A DNA stretch of 64,000 nucleotides, taken from contig CM039508.1 of assembly GCA_022432975.1 (NCBI GenBank), positions 27,642,788-27,706,787 of the forward strand, read 5' to 3'. Made by a program: the position numbers and the translations under genes. Shown piece after piece: positions 10,670 through 20,973 of this stretch. The stretch comes from Begonia masoniana. Lineage: Eukaryota > Streptophyta > Magnoliopsida > Cucurbitales > Begoniaceae. Under the pieces are notes generated by a model. It did not search any database. It saw nothing but the letters and a program-made list of their open reading frames with translations, and was not told where the DNA came from. Every line of letters starts with the position of its first letter. The stretch's first letter is position 1.

Positions 10670-13191
10670 GACATTTCGGCCAGGTGATTTTCTGACCATT
10701 TTATTTATCACCCTTTTATTTAACCTTTATGATTTAAATTTGATGTTAAGACAAATTTATTACAAGTTGAGTAAAACTAGGTTGGGTGGCAGAATTGTAA
10801 TTAAGATTGATGGATTAAGTATAAATAGAAAAAGGAAACCTTAAATCTCATTTAAACCTCACTGTAGCCGACACCCCTTCTCTCAGCGATTTCTTCTCTC
10901 CCGAGCTCCTGCTCTCTGTTACCGGCGTTCTCCCTCACTGACGACTATTTTCAGCCTGCATTTTCTCTGCAAGTTCGTACCCGAGGTATGCAATAGACAA
11001 TGTAGCTATCTGTTAGTTTATCAGCTCTGTTTTCAGCTCAGCATCTGAACTTGGAGTTTATCAATGGCCATGCCGTTTTAGAACATTTTAGAATCCGAGA
11101 GTAGTAATGTCAACCCGAATAGATTCTGGTCATTTTAAGTAACCTAACTCAGATTTAATCAATAGTAGAACCTCTTTGTTCTATTTTGGATTTCAGATTC
11201 TGCACAGAGCTTTAGACTAAGGATTCGGAGATGACTCTAGCTATTAGATTCTAGGATGACCTATGATTAGAACTTTTAGGATTTTATTTAACTACTGTAA
11301 TGTGAAATGTGTTAGGTGAAGAAGTTGAAGAGAAAGTGATCCAAGTTGCTAAGGAATCCAGGTAAGTGAATGTATTAAGTTTCCGGCCAATAGGGCCCTA
11401 CATCAAAGGATTAAGTTAGATTTAGTGAACATTGTCTGCTATATGTTTGATGAAATGTCGATGGATATGGTTCTGTTATTCTCATGTACTCCCCTGTCTT
11501 AGTTCGATGATTAAGTGCATTTATGTTATGCATCATGTTTTACTTCTCAAGCATATGAAAATGTTTTGAAATATGTTTTCTCATGAATAAGGTAAGAAGA
11601 TAAAACTTATGCAACGTGGTTAAGTGAGGGTTGGGGGTGGTTCGGCGTATGTCACAGTCCGCAGTAGGACATATGAATACGACCCGCAGTAGGGACCATG
11701 ATCAAACTCACTGTCGAACCCCCTTTACCGGCACAAATCCTCCCTTAAACCACATAATGAAATGAAGAATATGAATGATGAAAGGAATGATGAATATGAG
11801 CATGTCTACGAATGATGATTATGAACAATGAATACGAGATACGATTATGAATGATGATTAAGATAAGTACATGAAAAGAAAAGACTTATGAGCATGTTTT
11901 TCTCCAAGTTATGCATTCATGAACTCATAATAGTTTGCATTCCTTACTAAGCCTTAGGCTTACAGTTACACCTTATGATGTAGGTGAAGAAATATCAGGT
12001 GAGGAATTCAAAGTTGATGAAAATGTCTAAGCTAGGTTGCTGGAGGTGATCAGTGTGAAATCTGTGGCTGGATGGCAAATGAGTAACCCTGGTTAACGTT
12101 TTATGATTTAAGGATGTTTATAAGTTCTGAAGTTTAAGTAGTAATGTTTATGATTATGGAAGTCTAAGTATGATGACTTTACTTTCGAATTATTGAGTTC
12201 TGAGTTTGTCTGGTATGAGTACTGAATCTGAGGATATTTATGAGGATATGAAATGAATTATTAAGTCTTTCGCTGTATGAGTTCTAGTAAGTTTATGGTT
12301 CATTCCGCTTGAGTCCTGGTTATTAAGATTGAGGCTATGAAGTTTATGTTATCTAAAATCTAAGTCTGAGAAAAGCCAGGATGTCTTCTGCCGAGGGACG
12401 CTGGAGGAAAAATTGTTGTCTTCCGGCTGACGTCATCGGCAGGAGAAGTGTGATAGAAGTTGTATGAGTTTGCCTTCCGGCTGACGTCATCGGAAGGGGA
12501 AAAATGGTTGTCTTCCGGCTGACGTCATCGGAAGAGGAGAATTGTTGTCTTCCGGCTGACGTCATCGGCAGGAGAAGTGTGATAGAAGTTGTATGAGTTT
12601 GCCTTCCGGCTGACGTCATCGGAAGGGGAAAAATGGTTGTCTTCCGGCTGACGTCATCGGAAGAGGAGAATTGTTGTCTTCCGGCTGACGTCATCGGCAG
12701 GAGAAATGTGATGGAAATTGTATGGGTTTGCCTTCCGGCTGACGTCATCGGAAGAGGAAAATGGTTGTCTCCCGGCTGACGTCATCGGAAGAAGAAAACG
12801 TTATTTTGTCGCCTAGTGACCGGTATAGGTAGTGTAATTCTCTACCGGAAGAAGTATATCACACGAGTAAATTTAATGAAGCACGAGAGAGTCACGTGTC
12901 CACCAGTAGATGTCCCCTACCGGATGAGGTTTTAATGAACACGAGAGCTGCACGTGTTCATCGGTAGATGTCCACCACCGAGCGAGTTTTAATGGGTCAC
13001 GTGTTAAGCTCATGCTCACCGGAAGATGTGAACTCTAAGCTTGTCGTTTAGCGATTGGCTGAAGTGCTTGCATGGCTCGCCGGCAGATGCTATGCACTTC
13101 ATTAAAGTTACGTTTTCAAAAAGAGTACAAAAATGAATTTAAGTTTAAGTAAGGTCAAGAATTTCGTGACGGTCCTCCTCGGGTCGTTACA
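10670..13191 (+). mobile_element. Solo LTR (2.5 kb) nested in the Cassandra TRIM, with a TGACGTCA array
   Basis: TGTAACACCCGAC to GGGTCGTTACA, flanked by the TSD CTTAG (10665-10669, 13192-13196). No partner LTR, primer site or pol is present, so it is a solo LTR left by LTR-LTR recombination. It shares architecture with the solo LTR at 32916-34988: a pyrimidine-rich leader, a CAGGTAAGTGAA donor-like motif, ACTAAGCCTTAGGCTTACA followed by GATGTAGGTG, and a 3' zone of CCGG/GATGTC-type subrepeats. Its last 150 bp is the reverse complement of 63176-63335. Confidence 0.88.
12412..12795 (+). promoter_or_regulatory. Array of nine TGACGTCA palindromes inside the solo LTR
   Basis: CCGGCTGACGTCATCGG recurs with the TGACGTCA core at 12428, 12482, 12520, 12557, 12611, 12649, 12686, 12740 and 12777. 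Spacing takes only two classes, 54 bp and 37-38 bp. TGACGTCA is the palindromic CRE/C-box half-site pair bound by plant TGA/HY5-class bZIP factors. That it works as an enhancer here is inference. Confidence 0.85.
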
Positions 13192-13206
13192 CTTAGGGGG
13201 GGTGAT

Positions 13207-13610
13207 TGTGATGACCCGAATGTGAACGTATACGTACGACTGCGGGGCAAACCTCGTGTTGCGGGGAAAACCTCGGGACCTAAGCCGAGTGTAGGCAAAT
13301 CCCGGACTCGAGTATAGGCGAATCCCGGGTCGTAAAGAGGGGGTTGTCACAATCCCACATCGCTTGGGGAAGTATATGGAAATGAAACATATTTAAGAGA
13401 TCCTTCCCAAGATAGCAAGACGTGTTTTGGAGCACAATTGACAATGGATCCCATAAGAACTCCAAAGTTAAAAGTGCTTTGGTGAGAGCAATTCCAGGTT
13501 GGGTGACCTTCCGGTAAGTTCTCGCCAAACAAAGTTGTGAGGGGAGGATATTGGGTTGTGGCCCAATCCCCAGAGCGGACAATATCTTGCTGGGAAAAGG
13601 GGTCGTTACA
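13207..13610 (+). repeat. 3' LTR of the Cassandra TRIM
   Basis: 404 bp, with ends identical to the 5' LTR, followed by the TSD CACTA. The 5S-like part (13432-13527) shows several CG-to-TG/CA changes compared with the 5' LTR copy. Confidence 0.92.
13432..13527 (+). other. 5S rRNA-like segment in the 3' Cassandra LTR
   Basis: Same order of 5S-like blocks as at 10420-10515, but CCGAAG reads CCAAAG, TTCGGCG reads TTTGGTG and AACGG reads AATGG. All of these are losses of CpG. Confidence 0.86.
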
Positions 13611-13615
13611 CACTA

Positions 13616-15518
13616 GACTCTAAGGTGATACTCTAAATTCAAATCCTAAACAAAAGACAAGCGAACGCAACTTAAACAAGAAAACGCTTAACAATATGAT
13701 GCAACCAATGAGGCACTAAGCATAATTTTAGACTTAAACAGAATTTTCTTTCCTAAGTCTATCTCAACATGCAACATGTTTTCATGCTTATCAATCTAGA
13801 GTTGAATCAAGCATCAATATCATTAAACATAACAAAGACAAAGCATGGTAAAACATTTACGTAACATTTTAGATGCTTTTAAAGTCAAAGATATAAAAAG
13901 AAAACAAACAACAACTCAAAAGAGTTCAAAATGCAAGACACAATAAGAATGAGACTAAACACAAAACCAACGAAAAAAAGGAAACAAACTCCTAAGATTC
14001 TAAACAACAAACATGCAGATTCAAATGGTAACCTAAGCAAAAAGCAAACAAAGACATGCATAAGAGACTTTACATGCACACTTATGGAAGGAGGTTAGGT
14101 ACTTCATGCATACGATAATCCAGACATTTCTCTAGAACTACCATGGAAATCACCACACTATCCCACACCCTTTAAAGGTGACTGCCTCATACGGCATTCT
14201 GCCACTATTCTTCAAAGGCGGCTGCGTCACACGGCGATCTGCTAGGTCATCTTTGACCAGTGGTAAACCTCAGGTTTATCCAACAGTCCACAGATAAATG
14301 ACTTCATTACCAAACACAATTGGTCCTAAACTTAACCACAAATTCAGCAATGAATGCTCCATAACATGAACAACCTAGAACATCTAAACATAACATGTAA
14401 CTTCAAAATATAAAAACAGCAAATCACTAAAAATAGAAATGCAATTATCCTTTGAATATCAATCTGAAAATTAAATAGATACGGGTCATGGTTAATTCAT
14501 ACTAGCTAATCAGAAACATGAAGTTAAGATGGCAAAAATTATATCAGTTCATAACAGAATTGGAATCCTCAAGGAAACAGCAAATTCCAAAACATAGACG
14601 CAATACAACATGCTGAAAAATAGCTTCTAACAAATCACAAACATAAAATGAACATGCTTTTCAAGAAAACATTTTGAAAATTAAACAGATACAACCATGG
14701 TTAATTTATGCTTGCTAATCAGAAACATGACGTTAAAATAACGAAATTCATATCAGATAATATCACAGCAATAGAATCCAAATAAATAGCAAGTTCAACA
14801 ACAAAAACACAATGCAAACAACAAAAAAAATTTTCACAAACATTGCTCTTGGTCAACAATTTTGAAAAGTCTCCCAATAGACCTAAAACTAACACAATTT
14901 ATCTCCTAAACAACTTAGAACAATCTAAACATTGAGCATGAAAAACAAAACATCCTAAACAGAACCATGATCAACAAAATTCAGATTGCTCTCGGTCAAC
15001 AATTCTGAAGAGTCTCCCAACAGAAAATGCAAACTAAAAGTGGACAGGAAAGTACATCTTAAGCAAAGCAATTAACAGCTCCAAAATTGCTATTTTAAAA
15101 GGTCTCTTACCTTAGGCGATGGGTACAAAAACTACACAGCAAGTGTTACGAAAAACACAAAAAAAAACACAAGTTCTAAGATATGCAAAAACAGTAACCT
15201 AGAACTAAACAATAATGCAAGGTTCAAATGCTAAACCTCCTAGCAATTTAAACAGCAAACAAGACACCTAAACATGCTCCTAAAACAGGAAACAAACCAC
15301 AAAAAAAAAAAAAAAAACCGCAAAACAGATTTGCAAGACTCTAACGTGAAAACATTTAAACTATACTAAACAAGTTTAAAACATGCAACCAAATGGGTAA
15401 AACTTAAATGGACGTGTGACTGAAACAACACAATTGAAAACACAGAACAAACAAAAGTATAATTTGAAAAACTCGTAAAAAAAATATGATAGAAAACAGA
15501 GCAAGAAGGATGACTTCA
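13616..15518 (-). other. Internal non-coding region of the LARD-like element, 5' part
   Basis: A-rich, with many AAACA/AACATG runs and an imperfect internal repetition (a CAGATAC..CATGGTTAATT block at about 14470-14510 and again at about 14680-14710). No gag or pol motif on either strand. Confidence 0.7.
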
Positions 15519-15530
15519 GCTCTGATACCA
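15519..15530 (-). other. Primer-binding site of the LARD-like element
   Basis: The minus strand reads TGGTATCAGAGC, two bases inside the LTR that starts at 15533. This is the tRNA-Met primer type. Confidence 0.88.
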
Positions 15531-15532
15531 GA

Positions 15533-16790
15533 TGATGGGGCTCGGGGTGCCAACCATGACACTCAGCTCACATTCACGGAAGCTTAAATGAAGAGAAAGA
15601 AAATGCACAGAAACAGGGACGAAAAAACAGAGAAAATGGCAAGGAGGGAAGAGGGTGATACCGAGTAAACCGTAAAGTGGGCAAGTCGGCAATCTCCTCA
15701 GAGAGCAGCGGCGGGATGGAGGGCGACGACCCTTGGCTGCACCGATAAGCATTGACGAGCTTTCGGTTTTTGTTTCTTCGGCAGAAAGAACAACAACGCC
15801 GGGAACTGGTTGAACCACCTTCGACTGCTTTCCTGCTTAAAGGCTCGGAGTGAAGGAAGGAGACGGGAGCTCAACCAAGCAACCATCTTGGATGAACAAG
15901 GGAGTCTCGGCATCTCGGTGAATCCTTTATCGACTGCTCGGTGCTTGGCACCTACGAAGGAAATTCCTTCTTTGAAGAAAACTCTTTAGCAATTTTCCAA
16001 ATATTGATCAATTAGCTAAACTCATTACAAAGGAGGAGAGGAGCTTAAATACAGAGAAGAAGAATCGAAAGAGAAGGGAGGAAGAATCTGAAGAGTAGAG
16101 CGTCTACGAATTTTGTCCATTAATAGCTGTTGGAGATGAACCAGGTCGCGTGAACCGGACCGATCAGGTGAACTGGAAAAAAAGGTGTGCTAGTGGCTCC
16201 TGGGCGAGCGCTGCTCGTCGGTCGCATGCTGGCCGCACTCGCTGGTGTGCGCAGGCTGTCTGGCACGGGCGCTGGCGCTATCTGACGCGCGTACGGGCGC
16301 TGTCTGGCTGGTGCACGCGTTGGCGTTTGCTGGGGCACGCTAATGCGACGATGCGCGCGGCGTATCTCCTCGTGCGCGCGCTCCTACTGCAGTGAAGTCT
16401 CCTCGTGCGCGCGCTATTGCGAATACTGATGCACGCCAACTGTTCGACGAAAGACTCCACAGAGGTTCCAACTTGATCTTTAATGCCTTCTTTTGCTCCA
16501 AGCCTTGAATCCATCCTAACCTTCCTAAAGACTATTACAAACATCCAAACTAAAGGAAAATAAGGCTAAAGTTTGCCAAATAATTTTAGAAGGCTAAGTT
16601 TGCCCAATACTAAAAGTTTCCTAAAAATACAAATTAAATACAAAGCACTTGGTTACATAATTTGAGATAAAGGAAAATAAATTCCTTCTTTATTGATTTC
16701 TTTCCAAGCCTTGAGAAATCTTTCACCTACAAAATTCCATAAGCCTATTAGATAGAAAATAGATAAATACTTACCTTGGCTTGTGCTAGA
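15533..16790 (-). repeat. 5' LTR of the LARD-like element (outer end truncated)
   Basis: Colinear with 8153-9345, including the CpG-rich block at about 16190-16420. The outer end stops at CTTGTGCTAGA, about 25 bases before the terminus present in the other LTR, and passes directly into the duplicated copia flank. Confidence 0.82.
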
Positions 16791-16794
16791 TTTG

Positions 16795-16937
16795 TTGAGT
16801 AAAACTTTTGATGGGAGCTGATTAATTAAATATACGCCGGTTCCAAATGGGAAGGGCCAGTATTTTAAATGCATGGATGCGTGAGCAAGAAAAGTTAAAC
16901 CGGTTTCAACAATGTGTCAATTTTTCCATTCAACTCG
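16795..16937. repeat. 143-bp flank duplication, right copy
   Basis: Partner of 8010-8152. Copia coding sequence continues rightwards from here. Confidence 0.88.
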
Positions 16938-17758
16938 TCCGTTTTGTTGTGGTGCATAGGACAAGAAATTTCATGGATAATACCCTGTGATATGAAAGAA
17001 TTTGAGAAAGATCTAAATTCACCACCCCAATCAGATCTTACTTGTTTAATATTGACATTAAAATGAGTTTGAACCGTCATTTTGAACAGGATGAACTTAT
17101 TATAAGTTTCATCCTTAGAACAGATAGGATAAAAGCAAGTGAACAGAGAAAAATCATCAATAAAGATTAAAAAATATTTGACACAAGTGATAGAAGAAAC
17201 TGGGGAAGGACCACATAAATCTGTGTGAATTAAATCAAAAGCAGCAGTGACATGAGAAATAGATAATGAAAATGGTAACCGATGAGATTTAGCCAATTGA
17301 CATGAAGAAAAGAAATCCATACAACGAGAGGAAACAAAAATGTTAGAACTAGCTAAAATAAAATTAACAACATTAGAAGCAGGATGTCCCAATCTAAAAT
17401 GCTACAGATTTGAGGTGTTGCTGGACACGGAATGGAGCTGAGCAGATGAAGGTTGACTTTTGGAGGGAGGGCAGACTCTATAGAGGCCGTTGTCAAGGAT
17501 TCCTCGAAGAATGATTTTGTGGGATACCTGGTCCTTGACAACAAAAAAGGAAGAATAAAATTCAATGTATGTGTGATTATCAGAACACAACTGAGAGACA
17601 CTAAGAAGATTTTTTTGAAGATAAGTTGAATGATAAACGATATGTAAATGTAAGGGAGAAGCATGAGTAAGGATAGTAGCATGGCCAGTGTGAGAGAAAG
17701 CAAAGCGCTTACCGATTTCCAATTGTGATTTGAGCATCACCTGAGTACGGGGTAGCAT
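16895..17758 (-). pseudogene. Copia protease/integrase part of the split element
   Basis: Minus-strand frames show the end of the protease/pre-integrase region (KNLLSVSQLC near 17620) and the integrase core: LGHPAS, CQLAKSHRLPF, FDLIHTDLCGPSPV (first catalytic Asp), FLIFIDDFS, VRSDWGGEF (second Asp context) and a degenerate GIIHEISCP near 16960. Frameshifts near 17400 and an N-for-Q-type change after SCP show decay. It is the upstream continuation of the RT/RNase H part at 6040-8152. Confidence 0.85.
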
Positions 17759-18846
17759 AATCTAACATATTCAAATCTGGAGTAAAATGGTAAGAGGCGC
17801 CAGAATCCATATACCAGGAATGGTCTAAAGGTGTGGTGGATGAGAATGATTGAGTATTAGAGGGGTAGAATTGTAGAGAAATTTTGAGGTGGGTTAACGA
17901 CAGGTTGATATTGAAGATTGGTTATGTGGTAACAGATGCTAGCACTGTGTCTTATTTTAAGGAAAATTTGACAGCGAGGTCGATTTTGGGCTCGATTTTG
18001 AGAAAAGAAATGAGAGGACGAACGATAGAGAGGAGTGTGAAGCAGGGCTGAAGAGGGGAATGATGGGCGAGAACTCCGTGGTCTATTTGGGGTAAAGAAG
18101 GAGTGAAGTCCACAAGGTGACGGGAATTTTGGTCTAGGTTTATTACCTGAAATATTGGTGTGGTTTGCTTGAAAGGAATTCAGAGATGCAGAAGCATTCT
18201 GGCGTTCTAGGCGAGCCTCGTAGCTTAGCAGCAAACTATTTGGTTCTTCAATAGAGGGGCGATCAGTGCGCGTGGACATAGCGGTGACAAAGGAGTTGTA
18301 TTCTGCTCCTAAACCATTGAGAAAATAGAAGAGTTGATCTTTCTGGCTCACGGATTCGCCGATAGCTGCCAGTGTTACAGAGGCTTCAGAATTTCTAAAT
18401 ATAAGACATGGCACTGAGATCTGGGCAACAGGTGAAGCAGAAAAAAGTTGTTCGAGAGCTTCCTAATTCTCGGATGCTGATGAATATCCGACTAGTTGTT
18501 CAAGCATTTGTTCTTGAACATAGACATATATCCAACTCATTATAAGACGGTTATACCACTGCCAAGATGGAAAGTCTAGATCTTCTCTTGGAGGACATGG
18601 ATGAGATTTGGTAAGAATATCCTCCCGCGTGTTAGCAATAACTACATTCAGTAGTTGGTTTTTCTATATCAGAAAATTTGAATCATCGAGCTTGATGGTA
18701 AGGGACTGATTGACTGAGGGAAGATGGGGAAGGGAGATAGAGAGAGGGTAGAAAACGATGGTGAGTCAGTTGTACTCTGTGAATAGGTCATCGTTTCAGA
18801 GAGGGAAAGAGATGAGGATAAAGAGCTGTTTATGGCTCTGATACCT
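17759..18846 (-). pseudogene. Copia gag part of the split element
   Basis: Minus-strand frames include VSQKDQLFYFLNGLGAEY and SYEARLE, typical of the UBN2-type gag of plant copia elements, then a Pro/Ser/Asn-rich tail and degraded zinc-knuckle sequence. Near the 5' end there is a stretch with KLDDSNFL and WYNRLI-like gag words. The primer-binding site (minus AGGTATCAGAGCC) lies at about 18833-18846, directly inside the LTR. The reading frame is interrupted. Confidence 0.78.
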
Positions 18847-19073
18847 TGTTAGAAGTGTGTTAAAAGAGAGGGAGAAAAGAGGAAGAAGAAGAAGAAGAAG
18901 CTCGAAGAAGAGGTATACTATTCTGCCATAGAAACTGAAAACATCATTATGTAGTCTTTAATGCTTGGTTAATTGTAGAGGAAGATAGACATGTAAAACG
19001 AAACATGTAAACAACCTTACGAGATATTATAGAGAGCCTGGTTTAGTGTGGTTCGGTTCGACATGGTTCAACA
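18847..19073 (-). repeat. 5' LTR of the split copia element
   Basis: Begins TGTTAGAAG and ends GGTTCAACA on the plus strand, so it has TGTT..AACA ends, and it abuts the primer-binding site. No matching 3' LTR is found near 6040, so the outer border and TSD cannot be verified. Confidence 0.6.
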
Positions 19074-19092
19074 ATGCAGAATATGAACACTT

Positions 19093-19542
19093 CTGCAACA
19101 GCGAATTGAAACCCCGATTGCAGAATTTGATGCTGGAAGTGAAGGAATCTGCAATTTCTTCTCACTTACCTTCAGATACTGAATAAGGAAAGAATCAAAG
19201 GAGAAGGGTGTGCTTTTTCCTTCTCCATCGCCATTACTTGTCTATGATTTGCTCTGTTCTGTTCTTGTTATACGATGAGCTTTTAGCTGAAGATTTAGAT
19301 GCTGATGTGCTAGTTTAGTCTTTAGATAATTCAGGGAGTTTTTACTCTCCTGTCTCCCCATTTTGGTGTGTCTGTACATGCTTCTTCTCCCATCCTTCTT
19401 CCCCATTGTAAGAAAATTGTGGCCAAAAAACATGAAATAATCATTGATGACAAGCGTGTTCTTCGGGAAAAATGTTTGCATCAAAAGCAATGTCTGTTGT
19501 TATGTTTTGTGTTTCTCGATTGAATCTAATGTTTAATGTAAT
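19093..19542 (-). other. Possible host exon remnant left of the intact copia element
   Basis: A minus-strand open frame (19490-19242) continues past one TAG into GDGEGKSTPFSFDSFLIQYL and ends at CTGAAG|GTAAGTGAG (about 19160), a good splice donor. The protein is Lys/Arg-rich and I do not recognise it. The plus-strand motif TTCTCGATTGAATCTAAT at 19514 recurs as TTCTCGATGGAATCTAAT at 24830 across the copia insertion, hinting at a small local duplication. Weak evidence for a host gene fragment. Confidence 0.25.
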
Positions 19543-19826
19543 TGATGATATTCAATGTCATCCACCTATTAAATGAATGACCCACCTATTAAATGAAAAG
19601 AAGACAATGAAGAAGTTCTTCTTTTTAGAACACGGCGCCTCTCTCCTTTTTCATGTTCACATTCCTTAAAATAAGGAATGTGCTCCCTTCAAGCATCTAT
19701 AAATAGAGGCTTGATGAGAGAGTTCAATTCATCTCATCTCAAATATCGTAGAGAAATTGAGTGGCTTTTGTAGTATTATTTTTATTCAATAAAGTGTGTG
19801 TAGTATTTTCTTACTTGTGTTCAACA
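19543..19826 (+). repeat. 5' LTR of the copia element
   Basis: TGATGATATTC to GTGTTCAACA. It contains an inverted repeat CATTCCTTA..TAAGGAATG, a TATA box at 19698-19705 and an AATAAA near 19786. Confidence 0.96.
19698..19705 (+). promoter_or_regulatory. LTR TATA box
   Basis: TATAAATA followed by GAGGCTTGATGAGAG. The same sequence occurs at 24607-24614 in the 3' LTR. Likely Pol II promoter of the retrotransposon. Confidence 0.75.
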
Positions 19827-19829
19827 GAG

Positions 19830-19841
19830 TGGTATCAAAGC
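19830..19841 (+). other. Primer-binding site of the copia element
   Basis: TGGTATCAAAGC, one mismatch to the tRNA-iMet type, three bases after the 5' LTR. Confidence 0.88.
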
Positions 19842-20016
19842 CTGGGTGATTTCTTTAAATTTAGTATGCTCTGTGGTTGCGGTTTTTAACTGATCTTCCA
19901 TATCAGAAAATTTTTTAGAGATTATTTGGGGAGTGTTTTTGTGTTGTGAGTGGTGAGCGATTCTAAAAGTTTAGAGTCAAAAATTTGTTTGGTAGTGTCG
20001 GAGTTCTGCCAAAAAA

Positions 20017-20973
20017 ATGAGTGACCTTCAGGTTATGGGAGGTATCAAGAAACTCACCAACACAAATTATAACACATGGGCAACGTGCATGGAGTCATAC
20101 TTGCAAGGTCAGGATCTGTGGGACATCATTGGTGGTAATGAAACCACGATCCCAACAGATGAAAATGCCGCCCGGAAGTGGAGGATTAAGGCAGGAAAGA
20201 CCATGTTCGTGATAAAGAGCACAATAGATGAGGAAATGCTGGAGCACATTAGGCAAGCTGAAACGCCGAAATCAGCTTGGGACACTTTCAAAGCACTCTT
20301 CTCAAGGAAAAACGACATGAGATTACAACTCCTCGAAAATGAGTTGTTATCTATCAAGCAGCGTGATATGACGATCAATCAGTACTTTCACAAGGTAAAG
20401 ACCTTGTGTCGGGAAATTTCTGAGCTAGATCCTGAAGCCACAATCAAGGAACCAAGAATGAGAAGAATCATCATTCATGGTTTGAATCCAAAATACGGAG
20501 GCTTTGTTACTGCCTTACAAGGGTGGTCTACTCAACCGTCATTAGTGGATTTTGAAAATCTACTATCTGACCAAGAAGCGATGGCCAAAGAGATCGGTGA
20601 AAGCTCACGGAAGAGTGAGGAAGAAGCACTCTTTGTCAAGAAGAACAAAGGGTGGTCTAAACCGAATGGTGGCAAAGGATCATGGAAGAATGATGACAAG
20701 GCAGATCATCATGGGAACCCTCGGTCAGGGGGAGCTCAGAAGAACGAAAATCGAAGTAATTCGTCCAGGCAAAACAAGAGGTTTGATGGTAACTGCCACA
20801 ACTGCGGGAAGAAGGGCCACATGGCAAAAGATTGTTGGTCCAAGAAAAGAAATGCCGAAGGAAACACAGCGACCTCCAAAACAGAAAATTCAAGTGATGA
20901 TGATTGGGATGCCGTCGCATCTCTGGCTGTGAAAGAAGATGAATCGGCGCTTGCAGTGATAGTACCAGGGTGA
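20017..20973 (+). CDS. gag: Copia gag (318 codons, intact segment)
   Basis: Starts MSDLQVMGGIKKL with NYNTWATCMESYLQGQDLWD, the standard N-terminal gag motif of plant copia elements (DUF4219/UBN2 type). A UBN2-like helical middle follows, then a Lys/Asn-rich linker and one CCHC zinc knuckle (CHNCGKKGHMAKDC, 20794-20835), the nucleic-acid-binding site of the capsid protein. The frame ends at TGA (20971-20973), but the same frame continues directly into the protease, so the stop interrupts a former single polyprotein. An Arg codon (CGA) is likely at that place in relatives. Gag itself could still be translated. Confidence 0.93.
   Translation: MSDLQVMGGIKKLTNTNYNTWATCMESYLQGQDLWDIIGGNETTIPTDENAARKWRIKAGKTMFVIKSTIDEEMLEHIRQAETPKSAWDTFKALFSRKNDMRLQLLENELLSIKQRDMTINQYFHKVKTLCREISELDPEATIKEPRMRRIIIHGLNPKYGGFVTALQGWSTQPSLVDFENLLSDQEAMAKEIGESSRKSEEEALFVKKNKGWSKPNGGKGSWKNDDKADHHGNPRSGGAQKNENRSNSSRQNKRFDGNCHNCGKKGHMAKDCWSKKRNAEGNTATSKTENSSDDDWDAVASLAVKEDESALAVIVPG

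Larger units (their letters stand above)
10195..13610 (+). mobile_element. Cassandra-type TRIM retrotransposon carrying a nested solo LTR
   Basis: Two 404-bp LTRs (10195-10598, 13207-13610) starting TGTGATGACC and ending GGTCGTTACA are flanked by the TSD CACTA (10190-10194, 13611-13615). After removing the nested element (10670-13191), only about 81 bp separates the LTRs. That piece holds a primer-binding site TGGTATCATAGC at 10601-10612 and a polypurine tract TTAGGGGGGGTGAT abutting 13207. Small size, absence of coding sequence and a 5S rRNA-like segment in each LTR are the defining traits of the Cassandra TRIM family. The LTRs differ at about 22 positions (5 %). Confidence 0.9.
8153..16790 (-). 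mobile_element. Non-coding LTR retrotransposon (LARD-like), minus strand
   Basis: Two long direct repeats (8153-9345 and 15533-16790) bound an internal region without a recognisable gag or pol, as expected for a LARD-type non-autonomous element. Orientation is fixed by a tRNA-Met-type primer site on the minus strand at 15519-15530 (TGGTATCAGAGC) next to the right LTR, and by a minus-strand polypurine tract (AACCAGGAGGGGA) at about 9346-9358 next to the left LTR. After removing the TRIM nested at 10195-13610, the internal region is about 2.8 kb of A-rich DNA. The element interrupts a copia retrotransposon. Its 5' LTR lacks about the first 25 bases, and a 143-bp duplication flanks it instead of a short TSD. 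Confidence 0.82.

Noticed and set aside
10268..10711. Minus-strand open frames in the Cassandra LTRs (also 13280-13613)
   Set aside because: They overlap the 5S-like LTR sequence and its primer site; the same frames recur in both LTRs and have no homology I recognise.
12353..12748. Open frame with repeated MTSAGRQ units (also 63668-63925)
   Set aside because: Produced by the TGACGTCA-containing tandem repeat in an LTR; the frame follows the repeat period and there is no gene context.
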